Positions 34,501-47,300 of a DNA stretch of 64,000 bases are shown in pieces. The position numbers and the translations under genes are program-made. Where the stretch lies: positions 140,179,173 through 140,243,172 of the forward strand of contig CM063502.1 of the NCBI GenBank assembly GCA_032207245.1, written 5' to 3'. The DNA is from Pardosa pseudoannulata (Eukaryota; Arthropoda; Arachnida; Araneae; Lycosidae). The notes below the pieces were generated by a model, which saw only the letters and a program-made list of their open reading frames with translations, was not told where the DNA came from and searched no databases. Positions within the stretch are counted from its first letter, which is position 1; each line of letters starts with the position of its first letter.

Positions 34501-37500
34501 ATTTGAAGATGTACAATGATTTTCTATGGTTAAAGGATTAATTATAGCATTTCTATTTTATGAATACATAGTAGTTTACTAAATTCGAAATCTTTTATGG
34601 CTATAAAAATTTAATCGTAAGATAATAAATTATATACAGATACAGAATGGGTATATAAATAGAATAATTAAGCAATTACATTGCTAATATTCATAAAATA
34701 GAGCTAAAATTTGATAAGAATGAAAAAAGCACTATGGGTCATTTTTGACCAGAGCATCTAAAGTGTATGTTACATTGTAACAAGGTAAGAAAGAGTGATT
34801 TTGAGGTAGAATTATGATCGAATTTCTGATTATTGTTGTCTTAAAATAGTAAGCAACTGAAATAGAGAATGTTAAAATTAAATGCTGTCACTGTTATACA
34901 TAAAATAACATAATATGAGCTATTATTATTATGGTTAAATAACCAAGACAGATATGTTATTTTAATTTTAGAAGTAATTAACCTGAAACTAAGTTTAATA
35001 TCTTGGTAAATTAGCCAATTAATATAGAAAATTTATGTTCGAAATTTATGTTATATACTATTTATAACTTTATCTATATTGTTTGAAATTTGTTAGTCAA
35101 AATAATTGTGTATGAGTGTGCCTAATATTTCTAATTCTAGCCTATTGTATGAAAATACCGATAAAAGCAGTATAACTTTAAAACTGTTACAAAAATGTTG
35201 GTATTGAGATTCTTCATAAAAAGTTAAATTTGAAATAGTATCGACTAAATTTCAATATTTAAACGATTGCTGCAAACTCAACCTATAATGCATTGCTGGA
35301 AACTTTATTTTTTCATAGTGGTTTAGAATGTTATAATACATATTTTAACATTTCATTGTTAATGAGTGCCTATTATGCATATTTCAAAGATTTCATAATG
35401 TTGTATAGTAAACACAAAAGATTAATTTCTTGAAATTTCCCGAAAAATCCAGGTATTATTAAAACAAATATTATTCATAAAACATCGTTCCCAAATTATT
35501 TATTTTGCATTTATAATCACTAAAACTTTGAAATATCTATACATTTAAACCTTATACTTTTTTCAGCTCAAGCCATATCTAATAAGTAGAAACCTTCAGA
35601 CGTTTTGAATAAAATATTCTTTGTTTCTTGGGTAGAAAAGGAAAACAAATCTTGAATAAATCTGAAACATTCTTGAAACAAAAGGAAATATTTTTGAGTT
35701 CTGAAGGCCGTCTAGGTTAAAACCTGAAGCATATTTTTTACATATCGACACTTTATAAACATAAAACAATATACGAGAAAGTCATGTAACTTATATGACT
35801 CTATATTATCAGTAGTACCATTGATCTATAATTGTAACAATCTATTAATTATACTTATAAGCCGAAAGTAATTCAATTTAGCTCCTTGAGACATAGAAAT
35901 TTTCTCTTTTCATTCTTTATTTTTCATTTTTTGCATTCCTAACTTTATGCTGTCAGAATTTCCAACATTGTTATGATGATATTTATCCCGTGTTCAGTTG
36001 CAGTTAAGGTGGCAAAACATCTTGAACAGTCTAATAAATAATTTTAAATAACAATTTCATTTTTATTTATCACAGAAAAGCAATAAATAGCTAAAATGGC
36101 TTGAATTTGTGATATTTTTTGGCAGATACTCTTAAATTTCTTGAACATAAGGTAGACTTTTCAAAAATTCTCGAATTTTGAGACTCTTTAATAACAATGA
36201 GGAGTTATTGTTGATAACATTCACATAAGTACTAAATACTTTATCAGTTTATTTAATGGGTATCCTTCAGAGGTATGCCTCTGTACCGTGAATATATCAT
36301 ATTTGAAATCTCAATCGGAAAAAAAGTCTTTGACTGTATTGTCGGCTTAAGAGCAAAATTGGCTTAGTCAAAATTTGCATATTTTGAGATATCTGTCCCA
36401 AGTTGTTGGAATTTTACTCATGTTTGTGAAGAAAAGGTGAGAAATGTGTGTTAATAAGTTAGCTACAACAAGTAAAAAATTGATTAACTTCATTCAGTGA
36501 AGGTTGAAGTTTGAACCAAAAACAATACATTTCTTTTGTTTTTACTTTTTGTACACTGACACTATATATCTTATTTATAAAACTCTTCATGGAAATTTAT
36601 GGAAATACAATTGTGCTTAATCAGTGTAACCTACCAGCAAGAAATTTGGTAAAGGTCCTTTGTGACATCGTGGGGAAATTCTCAAAGCCATTTATATTTT
36701 AAATTAGAACTATTTCTTTATCTATTTACTTATTTTCGGGTCCTACTCTATCGATTAGGGTGTCGATATCTAATATGATGTTAATCGAGAGCTGTATCCA
36801 AAAGTCTCTAGACAGATAGAAAAAAAAAACCGATAGAGGAGATCATTTTTGCAATAGAGCAGCAAACTCCCTTGTTTGCCGACTTCTAGGTCGTTCCTGA
36901 CGTTACAAGTGAACGTAAACCCTTTTTTTAACAAGAAAAAGCAGATATCTTCATGTTAAATTGGTTATGATTTTATTTCTGGCAACAATGTCTCTTATCC
37001 AGTCAGCAAACGTTTTTAGGTTCTTATATTTTCTCAACACACACGGATGAGCCGTTCTACAGAAAGATATAAAATAACTTTAATTCGGAACATCCCTTAA
37101 ATGTTGTAATGTCCTACTCCGTTCTATTTTTTTAAGTTGATGTTTCTTTGGTAACGAGTACCGTCTTTGACTGAACCAATCTGGAGAGTTGCGTGGATTT
37201 TTTCTAGTTTATTCCTGTGTCACACAAATTTAGAATCTCAGTTTTTACAACTACCTAAGGGATTTATGTTTATATGGTAAAAATAAAAAGTATGTTTTCC
37301 TATTAATTGCATCAACTTAATGATAATTTCACATGTTTTAAATTTCTAGTGAGTGATACCAAAAGTGATAGAACTGATTGTTTATTTTGATGAAGTGTAG
37401 AACTTTGACATTAAATCTTTGACTCCTTTCTTTCTTTGGATAAAAATTACCAATATTTTTTAAATAAAAAAATGAAAAAATATGTAAATTTAAGGATAAT

Positions 37501-39635
37501 TAAAAAATAACTATTATGTAATTTTTTAATGAATTTTTATTTTCAAAGCGATTTGGAGGTATTTTCACACAAAGTTTTCTCAACAGACGAAATTATCAAA
37601 TAGCATATGCGCAAGTTCATTTATGTTACATAGCTTTATTGCAGAGGACTTTGAAAAAATTTGATTTTTAAACTACAAGATAGGCCAAAATAGAGCCTTT
37701 GTAAATTGTTCAAAAATTAAAATTATCACTTCGGAAAATCTGTAACCATTTTGTAAATTTTATTTTAAATAAAGTTTCATGAATTATTAATTATTTACTT
37801 TATTCATTACTTTTTGGATATTGTGACAATATTTTTAAGCCTTTTCAAATAATATTTGGTGTCAAAAATCCTATCTATCTCGAGAACTATGAAGATTCAC
37901 TTAAGAGAGAAAATAGAAACGACGTTTTATAGTTAGTTGGATTTTAATATTTGTTCAATTACCTTGCGAATGCATCCAAAAAGGGAAGATTTAAATTTAT
38001 ATCCAATTACTGTCTCAAAAAGGGAATTTATATAATCAGTATCATTGAGGTAATTATTGAACCTCGATAATTTAAACGCTTATTTGGTCGCTTGTATTCA
38101 GTCGATTAGGTTTCGACGGGACAAGAGGGAATTGCATTCTGTGTTCTAGTACGCGATCTTCTCGTTCCTTTAACTGCAAATGACATTTTGGATGACAAAC
38201 GATTAAATTATGCAAATGCAAACGTGAGTAATCTAATAATAACTGCCCTAATGTGGGAACAACAGAATTCAATAAAAGGAATGATTTTTAACAGTGTCAA
38301 GCAATGACATAAAGTAATGAATTATAAGATGGGACAAGTGTGGCCCCCTTCCCATCCACCCAAATGAAGTTAAAACTGGAAAAATCGCAGAGGAATATCA
38401 AGTTAACGAGAAAAAAAATCTTGTTCCCTTTTTTTTAATGAATATGAAATCTGCTCTAGGAACGAGGTTATATGCATATGTGGATGCTTATTTTAATAAA
38501 AAGATTAAGTGTTAATAAAATGTATTTAATCAGTTTCATGATACATTTTATGTCCTTTAAGTTGTGTAACTATATTCTATAATGTTGTTGTTTAACCATA
38601 GAATCTTATATCTCAAAATACATTTTTTAATTAATGTAATAAATTATTGATAACTGAAAATAACTTTTTAAAATAATAGTACAATTAATTTTAAGTAACT
38701 TTATCAAACTGCCTTGCAGACGTAACAATAGTAGTTGTTTTGAACAGGAACTAAGCAATGTTCTAAGGTTAATCAACTCAATTCTCCAGGAAATTGGTTC
38801 TTTTTTTATAAAGGGGGGGAAACTTCAATCTTTAATTTTTATAAATTTCAAATAAATCGCTATTTTTTTCCCCGACACAATTTTAAAATTTTCATTTCCA
38901 GGACAAAAAAGGGACTACTATTTAGGAATTTTTAGAAACTGGTGATATATTTAAAAAAATTTTCAGACATATTTATCTGAAAGAAAACTTTTGACCTTCA
39001 AAACTAGATGTAGATCGAAAGTGTATTATCACGCGTTCCATACTTCTAAGAGAGGAAATGTGAATCCCATAGAAAAATACCTTAAATATTGATTAAAACA
39101 AAGTACTCGAATTTAAAAAAGGGCTTTTAGGAGTTTCACGTGGTGTCACGAAGAATCCAAAAATCCAAATGTACAAAAATTTTATGCATGTAGGTCACAC
39201 TGTCTGCATACACCCGTACTAGGCGTTTTGTGTATTAAACTAGTGGTCAAGCGTGTAGGAACAGGCTAAAATATTAGCTTAATAGCTAGAAGGTAATGAA
39301 TAAAGTAAAAATTAACAACATACTGCCTTTTTTGTTTTTAATGAAAATATTGTAAGGTATGCACTATATGCGAATGTCAGATTTTTTTTGTATACAACAT
39401 TTTTGGTGAAGTAGGTTGAGCTGTGACTAACTATTTCTAGCTTACGCCAATCCATTAAATAGATTGCACTAACGTATTTGAAAAGTGGGTCAAATTTTGT
39501 TCATTATTTCTTAGTATTAGATTAATTAATTGAGGTAAGTGGAGTCACTTGGAAAAGTGGATGGAACAGGGTGAAGTAAAAAGGGTATAACAATTCAGAA
39601 ACATCGACTATTCATATATCGTTGATTTTAAAACT
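31541..39635. other. Long AT-rich stretch, nothing recognised
   Basis: About 8 kb, the longest featureless part of the window. Frames such as 32246-32518 minus (90 codons), 36511-36702 plus and 38072-38272 minus have no recognisable domain. The part around 32560-33260 is clearly T-rich on the plus strand. A short palindrome-like GGGTCATTTTTGACC lies near 34737-34751. No SINE-A copy was seen, in contrast to the flanking regions. Confidence 0.4.
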
Positions 39636-39738
39636 ATCTTTATTTAAAACGATTTTCTGATGTCGTCTGCGAAATTAAACTCAGGTTTGATGACTATAAC
39701 ACCGCTCCATTTTACATGCATATTTATAAATTACTAGC
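39636..39738 (+). repeat. Direct repeat, left copy (with 41331-41429)
   Basis: ATCTTTATTTAAAA, then CCATTTTACATG, ATATTTAT and TTACTAGC occur in the same order and spacing here and at 41331-41429, about 1.69 kb apart. The middle is diverged. Confidence 0.6.
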
Positions 39739-40873
39739 AAGTTTGCCCGTGCTTCGCTATGGTGAACTTAATATATTACTTTTAAACAAAGATTTATTTT
39801 TCATGAATAACTCTCTAAATTCGTCACAGTTCAGTTCGAGCCATTGGCATGTTTATATATTTCTATCATAAGCGTATTATAACATTATTCAGTTTTTATA
39901 ATCGAATTTGTCTTATATTAAATTTGCTCAAACTTTTTTTATTGTAAAATATAAGCTTAACCCTAAATTGCATTACTGTATTACTACTGTACGTTGATTA
40001 GCAAAGTTAACAGATCTTGCCATATTACGTGACAGAATAGGAAGCACAGGTTTTGACAGCAACAGTGCTAATTTTGTTGGTAGTAATAAATGTTTTCCAA
40101 AATTAAGGAAATTTATGACAAACCACATAGTTTTGTATGAAACAGAAACACACATTCATATCGACAACCATATGAATATGAAGATAACTATATAAAATGA
40201 TAGGTTTTATTTGGCCATGAGAGTCACTGAAATTTGTACTTTTTGTACTTAGAATATTGTTGATATGCATTTCATTGTAACATAAAAATGAACCAAGAAT
40301 TAAATTTAAAATTAGTTCTCATATAAAAATGCTATAATTTGCGTCACATAGAAATGAAAGTGAATCACTTTATATCTCAAATTTCAGTTCAAATCGAATA
40401 GATACTAAGCAGACGATTTTAAATAATATAAAATAAGAAATGAATAAATGAAATATTTAAATGAATGACGTCATAATGATAGAAAAATATCATTTTCGCC
40501 TATTTATTATGTGATGAATTGAACATTTTAATCTCCTGCTTTTAACCGTGGAAAACTGCGTTTAAAACAATTACTTGGGATGACGTCACATTGCTAGAAA
40601 TATTGCTTCTTTCCCTTAGATATGATGCGATAAATTAAAAACTTAATCGTTTGCGTTTAACCGGGGAAAATAATGCTTGGAATAATGACATGAAATGCTC
40701 AAAAAAGGGGGAAGGAATGAATTTCGAACGTTGAAAATTTACAAAAACCTTCCCAGGGATATACCTAAACATTTCCCAAATTTTCACGGCGATTGGATGC
40801 ATAGTTTTTGAGTCTATTGAGTACATACATACAGACAGACAGACACACACAAATTCATTTTTATATATATAGA
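39733..40873 (+). repeat. Dispersed repeat family B, possible element with ACTAG ends
   Basis: It starts ACTAGCAAGTTTGCCCGTGC and ends with ACATACATACAGACAGACAG, then CATTTTTATATATATAGACTAG. Both end types are common on uncharacterised invertebrate retroelements (general knowledge). Inside, about 40410-40745 matches a minus-strand copy at 59318-59532 in this window. That part is itself a partial tandem, because TGACGTCA-containing blocks recur at 40467 and 40582 and each is followed by a CTTTTAACCG or GTTTAACCGG block. The 60-codon (39973-40155) and 109-codon (40635-40964) minus frames are not supported as genes. No coding domain is visible, so it would be non-autonomous. Confidence 0.5.
40829..40852 (+). 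repeat. (ACAT)n(ACAG)n microsatellite at repeat end
   Basis: Short tetranucleotide runs just inside the right end of the family B copy. Confidence 0.85.
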
Positions 40874-41330
40874 CTAGACAAACTATAAAAAGTCTTGTCC
40901 TTTTTTGATTGAAGCTCGGGATTGATATGTATTCTGTCGGCTGAGATAAAATATATTTTAACAAACAAAAGCTTTTTAAATTATTATTTAAATACCTTTA
41001 TTACTCCCCTATAATGTGTTTTATGTATTTTTAGTCTTGTTACTATTTTATTGTATTCTATGTCATTGTTTTGTAATTCATTCGTTTGTAGCTTCATAAG
41101 TCGCATATACAAGATAATTCGAAATAAATCATAGTAACTGGTGTATACTATTCACGACTATGGTTTTAAGTTTTATTAGCATACTGCTTCATAGGGTGTG
41201 TTTTTGTTTATGAAGTCAGTGATGGTACATTGTTTTGGTTTTCCATAATCTCTAGGTAGATGGTGAAATAAATGAGCTCAGTGCTGAGGGATAATTTTAC
41301 AATGTATCATGTAATTATATTTTTGTAATT

Positions 41331-41429
41331 ATCTTTATTTAAAAGAAGTCATTTGTGTGAAAGGGAAAACAAAACTTAGTTTTAATGAATATAGCACTGC
41401 GCCATTTTACATGAATATTTATTACTAGC
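41331..41429 (+). repeat. Direct repeat, right copy (with 39636-39738)
   Basis: The GCGCCATTTTACATGAATAT and TTACTAGCC part is the best-preserved section. It places the family B copy between two related 100-bp segments. Confidence 0.6.
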
Positions 41430-42525
41430 CTAAGAAATATTGTGGGAAGGTGTTAAAATTTACGGTTTCCGAGAAGAAGAGAAAAATGAAACCTCCCTCT
41501 GCGGGATAAAAATCCGAAACCCATAAAACAGAAAATAAAAGAAAATTCTAGGCTGGTTAAAAGAAAGTGGCCGCTTTTTTCCCGTCTCTCTTCACTTAAA
41601 GTCGCAACAAAAAATATATGTATCATATATAACTTCATTACTGCCATAGTTGACGCTGTCTTACCTTTTTCGTTTAGACTGTGTACGCTGAAACAGAAGC
41701 CTTGCTATAAATTTATTAAAAGTGAGAAAGTCTAAAAACAAAGTGATAATAAACCGTTTCATATATGGAGGACCTCTAGCCTTGAGAGAATATTTCATTT
41801 TCTTTAAGTTTTATTGTTCTCAATTACCAGTTCAAGGTAAATGACTTCCGACATTTTCTATAATGGTAAACGCTTCAAAATATAATTAAAATTTACGTTT
41901 TTCTATCTCATGGGAGATCAAGAATTTTTCTCAAAAGCTGGACATATTCTCAGACACTGAGCTCCGTCATTCGTGAGTATTAAAGTCAGAAAATTATATT
42001 TTTATTTTGAAGAAGAATTTGCTTCATTCTAAAATATTTTAGAGATTATATATAAAGTATATACGATGAAAGGAACATTTGATAAGTTATAAAATTTTTT
42101 GACTGTTATCAAACTCTAGTTACAAAAAAAATCTTCCCTTTCTAATCCTACTTTAAACAAATAAAACTTTAAAATTCAATATGCTAAATATTATAAGACA
42201 TTTACAATCTTTTAACTAAGCCAAATTATATAAGAATTAAATTTAGTTTAGAGAAAAGCTTTACGAGCTATCGTTAAGAAGTATTTATAGTATTTAATTC
42301 GAAAACATTTTCAAAGCTGCTTAATATATGCCATTAGAAATATAATTAATTTAGAATATTTTAATCCTTTATGATAACCAAACAGATTTTACAGGCAGTA
42401 TTACTATGCTTTATTTTAAATAACATAGGAATTATTCCTTTTTTAGATTTTAATTATTCTTTTCGTTGACTAATAATAAGTTATCCAGGTTTACAGTCTG
42501 TTTTAATCTAAGTATGATTGAATAT
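41430..42525. other. AT-rich, nothing recognised
   Basis: The 64-codon minus-strand frame (41453-41647) has no recognisable domain. No other signal. Confidence 0.4.
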
Positions 42526-42643
42526 TGTCACGAATATTCGAATGAACACACCATTTAACTGAACAAACGAATTTATTGAAGGTAAGTAGCAACTCACAAC
42601 TTTACAAGATCGAGAATTTGCCTACAACTAGTGGGTATCAGCT

Positions 42644-42651
42644 TTTATACC
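42644..42651 (-). promoter_or_regulatory. TATA box of the LTR
   Basis: TATAAAAG on the minus strand, about 70 bp upstream of the AATAAA signal and inside the proposed LTR. Confidence 0.5.
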
Positions 42652-42773
42652 CGAACAGAATATTCGAGAAATAACTAATTTACATAATAAAGAAATATGT
42701 AGAATGTTCGAGAACATAAGGCAACAATAAATAACATCTTTAAGTTAAAAATCCATACTTTGAATCAACCGCC

Positions 42774-42847
42774 ATGGAAAGCATCGAACCCACAATCTTC
42801 GGGTCTTGATCTCGAGCTTTGACCATTCGACCACTGAGCTCGTTGGA
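42774..42847 (-). other. tRNA-like segment within the gypsy 3' end
   Basis: On the minus strand an A-box-like GAGCTCAGTGGTCGAATGG is followed at tRNA-like distance by a B-box-like GTGGGTTCGATGC. The acceptor stem does not pair convincingly and the T stem is poor, so it is not a functional tRNA gene. It could be an old tRNA-derived SINE head inserted in the element, or a pol III-like module belonging to this retrotransposon family. Confidence 0.5.
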
Positions 42848-42903
42848 ATGGCTTCTTTATGCGGCATTGCTCCTTTCTCAAAAAGACAGCGTCTCACTGC
42901 TAT

Positions 42904-43038
42904 TTAGATCTGGAGCGTGTCAAAGGTCCCTTGTAAATCTCTTTTGCATTCCCCCGTAAGAACGATACCTGGATTTGGTCCCCCTTCACTGTCGGTCTGC
43001 TTCTTCTGATCATAGTACGGCTTCATTAAACGAAAATA
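42904..43038 (-). pseudogene. C-terminal tail of gypsy pol (end of integrase)
   Basis: The frame reads YFRLMKPYYDQKKQ and then a Gly/Pro-containing tail, ending at TAA (42904-42906). The RL-(M)-KPYY block corresponds to the VSRLKPYY motif near the end of Ty3/gypsy integrases, here with an extra Met. A stop lies directly upstream in the same frame, so only about 44 codons remain. Integrase inserts the cDNA into the host genome, but no catalytic part is present here. Confidence 0.65.
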
Positions 43039-44190
43039 TTACTACTAAACGATATGGATTAAGAGAAAAATGATTTATTTTTTTACCTCTGAGAGATAGA
43101 GACAACTAATTACTTATTGTTCATCGTATGATAAGCTAAAATATCTATAAATTATTTTCAATAGTTTAAAATAATGCATTAGCAGAATAAAAGAACAATA
43201 CTTTTTTGATGACTATAAAATAAAAACTCCAAGAATTAACGAAGTTAGTTTTCATGTAAGCTGGTTCCTATTTAAAAAGTTTTTCTGTAATAAATAGTTA
43301 ATGGTTACCTGCCCTTCTAATTTATTCGCTTAATATTTCCCTTGTTGATATTCTTTCATAATAAATTAAGACTCCTAGAATCCCCAAAACGACATTCTTC
43401 AATAGTCAAATGCTGTGAGGCAATTTCTATTCATTGGAGTGATATAAAGTGCGCTATCAGCGGAATCATTTAATTTAGCAATTCTCGTTAATTTTTAAGC
43501 AATAGCGAGGCGACGATTCATATAGTATTCATTAGTCCTTTTTTCTTTCGACCGTGTATTATAGTAACTTTAGAACCTCGAGGTAAAAGGACTTGCTTTT
43601 GAAAGAGTGAAAAGAAATAGATGGAAATAAAACATACGTGATAATAAAACAGTAATTATCTGACAGAGGTAGAAAATAATAGGTGGATTTACAAATTGTA
43701 GAGTTTTAAACACTAATTTTTTTGGTATCTTTATAGGACGTGTGGGAGTTTAATATAAAATGCTTTAATTAATAAAGCTGTTAAAGGAAAAACATCATTT
43801 AAAACTGCTATGGTTATCTTAATTGATACAATCGACAGTAAAAAAATACTTCTTATTAAAATATGTTAAACTTTTGCGTATAAGCAGATATTAAATGGGT
43901 TCACATCATTAAAACTTGCAATTTAAGAGACAAGGAAACTTCAAAATCACACAATTCAACAAAAATTAGTATGTTACTTTTTGTTCTGAAAATAATAGGA
44001 TAGGGGGATTTGAAAAATCAGGTAAAATTTTCTTAATCGAGTGATTTTATCTCCCTAAAATTTCTTTTGGCTTTACTTCCTTGATCAAAAAGTAAAATCC
44101 TTTCTCCCCCAATCTCATTTCTTCACTCTTATAGGTGATTTCAATAGGCACCTTATTTTCTTTTTGAATTATATCCAAGCTTATAGAGTG
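43039..44190. other. AT-rich, nothing recognised
   Basis: No upstream pol sequence of the gypsy element is visible here, and no other repeat was recognised. Confidence 0.4.
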
Positions 44191-44345
44191 GATTGGTGTA
44201 GAGCACTACAGCCTACTATTTTGCTACATGAGAGTTAATGAGGCCCATAACCATGCTTAGAACTGAATCCGAAGGGCTACAAACATATAAGCTAGAAGTG
44301 AGATTCGACCCCGTGAGCAGCACCCCCATTCGACCATTGTCCGAT
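44191..44345 (-). repeat. SINE-A copy, minus strand
   Basis: The plus strand shows GATTGGTGTAGAGCACTACA (tail complement), TTTTGCTACATGAG, CCATGCTTAGAACTGAATCC and GGGCTACAAACAT (body), GATTCGACCCC (B box) and CATTCGACCATTGTCCG (head end). Diverged but full length. Confidence 0.7.
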
Positions 44346-47300
44346 GATTTCTAGATGTAGTGTATTAAGTGTTTGCCATCGTTCTAGATATGATTTTTTA
44401 AAAGGGAAACATTTTGTAGAATTACAGATTGTGTAAAATAGCAACGAAATGGAAAAAAAGTAAAAAAAAAATGTTTTTTAACACTAGGAAAAGTTTAGTA
44501 ACCAGTAATATATTTCTACATAAATTCGAGTTATACTGAAAAATCTTAAGGGAATTAATTGCTATGAGTTTTACTTCGAGTATTCTGAAGACATTCTACA
44601 AGAATATAGCATGACGACTCAAATTTTATAAAAATTATGTCTATTTAATGAAATTAGTCTTATAAAAGTAATTAGAGTCGTATATGTTTTGTATGATAGC
44701 ATTATGTTTCCTTCTATTAAGAATACAGTTAAAAATGAACTAATTAAGATTTATAGTTTTTTTCTGATAAATTTTGGGTTTAAAATTTCTAATAAAAGAG
44801 CTGATTAACATGCTTTGGAAGTATTGCCATTCTAATTTATACATTTTGTTTTCATGTCCTAATCATGCCTGAAAAAACTTTTTCAAAAGTCCCCAAATTT
44901 TATATTGAATATGATAGAGAAATAACGTTTGTCATGGTCTACCAAGAAAAATACCCTTCTTATACACCTTAAAGAGCATTGAAAATATCAAGCTAGATAT
45001 TTTCTACTTCACAATAATGTTTGAATTTAGATTTTAAATTGTTTAGAGATAGTTATATTATATTTGAAGCATAATAATGTATAGGCCAGTAGTTGTGGAG
45101 TAAATAAACGACCATTTTCAGAAATAGTTAGGAGAAAGCTGGAAATGGTTTTAATACCTTTAGATCACGTCTATAAGGTACATACCAAAATTTCCCCCTC
45201 CCGATAGGTAATCTTTAGACTTTGTGTACAGATTTATAGTAAAAAAACTTGTTTGTTTAAATTTGAAATAACTACCTGGAAATAAAGAGAATTAGTCAAA
45301 AAAGTATCTGTACAAAAGTTGTAGAGCGTAAAGTTTTGAATAAAATGAGTACCCGCATTTATGTTGTATATTTAGATCTCAAAGCTCTATTTAAAAGTTG
45401 TACATTTTTGGTGATAAAACGAGTCAAACCAGAACGCATCAAGTTATCAGAGTTCTTCACATCCTGTTATAATTTATCATATTGTATATAAGTTTTTGAA
45501 ACTCTAACTGTAGGATAGTGCTTCGTAATATGGATAGAGGTCATTAACCGATTCAGGGGAGGAGTGAAAAACAACCAATAAAAGGAGAGATTCACTAAGA
45601 CTTGACTCAAAGAGGCTAGTTCTTCAGATTCACACTTTTAAGATAACTTCAAGTTTTTCCTACCTAATTGCAATTTTTTTTACCATTCAACCACTGGGTT
45701 ATGATGTTTTCTTTATCAAATGAAAATATTTTTCCCCTTTTCAAAGTTAAAAATGTTATGTGTATATATAATAATAATATAGTGTATTATACCAAGAAGC
45801 AAAGGACGCTAGTAACTTAGTGTGTTCCGGTTTGACTCGCTATATCAGAAAATAACTAAAACTTTGAAAACGAACTTTGTACACAGCACAGATATTATAT
45901 CCAGGTACACATTTTATTCAGAATTTTATGCTCTGCAATGTCTACTTACTTGTATAGACATTATTTTGATAGCATTACTTGCTTTTCAGATACTGTTTCT
46001 TAGATTAAAAGCCCATTTTTCCGACTTTAAATCTGTACACAGTCACTAAAACTTCCTTAGCAGGATGAGAAAATCTTAGTAGGTTAAATACAGATCTAAT
46101 CTGAAGGGATTAAAACAATTTCCCTTAATTGCATCTCAAATTCCCTAACCATTGGCTTAATAGGAATATATAAACATTGGTTTAGGATTCAAATTTCCCG
46201 TCAGCTTGTCCATGTACTGCTTCTTAATATGACGATTCAAACATTTAACCCCTCTCTTGCTTTTCATTTGAAACAAATTTTATTTTGCAAGCAAAAATAA
46301 TACCCTGAACTAAAATTACAAGACTGTAATGTTTAAACATTCATTCTTTATTTAAATACCTATATCTGACTTAGAGAAGAACATTTTGAAATGTTTTGAT
46401 CCCCAGATGCTTGTAAACTTCCTGCAATTTTTTAAGAACTGTAATAAACATGAATTTTAAGATTTTATTTCTGAACTTACTACTAAACAGAAAATACAAG
46501 TAAACAGTATTATTCATAAGATCTTAAAAAATCTTTATAGTTCTAATATTGTTTTGAAATAAATGTAATTTTTATTATAGATTCAATAAACAAAGAAAAC
46601 TTGAAACACCTTTCCTTTGAAATTACCTTCTTCTAATTATTTCATTTTAATCGAGTCCCAATCGGTGTATATTAGAGAATAAACATGAAAATAATTCGAA
46701 ATCTTATTAGGTTAAGCAATGTTGACGTTGATTGCATCATTCTCTCTAAGGAGTGTAAAAGAAGCATCTCATTTCACATTATTTAAAGTTTCAGTGCGTA
46801 TAATGTTTCTGAAAATGTCACTTTTGGTATTCTGACTTTTTCAGTGAGGAAAATAAATACTCTACATGGAATATGTAGATTTATTTTTTGTAAAATTCAA
46901 ATGTTGAATTTCATTTATACATTTATTTTATTATTTATTTTATCGCATATCAAAAATATTAATAAATTGTATCCGAAAGGAGAAATAACTGTTTTGAAGT
47001 CAGTGTCTACACCTCACTAAAATAAACCATTTCTATGTTTTATATATTGGAGTTAATATGAACAAGCACTATTAACTACCACCATATAAACTTAAATATC
47101 TTAAGAAGTTATACGAGAATATAAAGTCTTTGTACCGTAATATAGTTCAAACGCAATTCAGTAGCAGCAACGAAACAGCTGTAGTGTATTTTTCTCTCAA
47201 TTTGTATCTCTTACGTTAGATTTGAATTTTATGCTACATCAAGTGAAGTTATACTAAAAAAAGTTTCTAGATTAGTGTTACACATGGAAAAATCTAGAAA

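Larger units (their letters stand above)
42526..43038 (-). mobile_element. 3' end of a Ty3/gypsy-type LTR retrotransposon
   Basis: On the minus strand the order is: end of the pol polyprotein (43038-42904), a tRNA-like segment (about 42847-42774), a TATAAAAG box (42651-42644), an AATAAA polyadenylation signal (42577-42572) and a terminal CGTGACA ending in CA at 42526. TATA box, poly(A) signal and CA end in this order are what a 3' LTR shows. The 5' boundary of the LTR is not certain, but it lies between the pol stop and the TATA box. The remainder of the element is absent upstream (to the right), so this is a truncated copy. Confidence 0.7.

Noticed and set aside
42774..42847. Functional tRNA gene on the minus strand
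   Set aside because: A and B boxes are present but acceptor and T stems do not pair well. Kept only as a tRNA-like segment.
45822..46049. 75-residue plus-strand frame with a hydrophobic end
   Set aside because: No ATG context, domain or neighbour supports it. Hydrophobic stretches arise readily from T-rich DNA.
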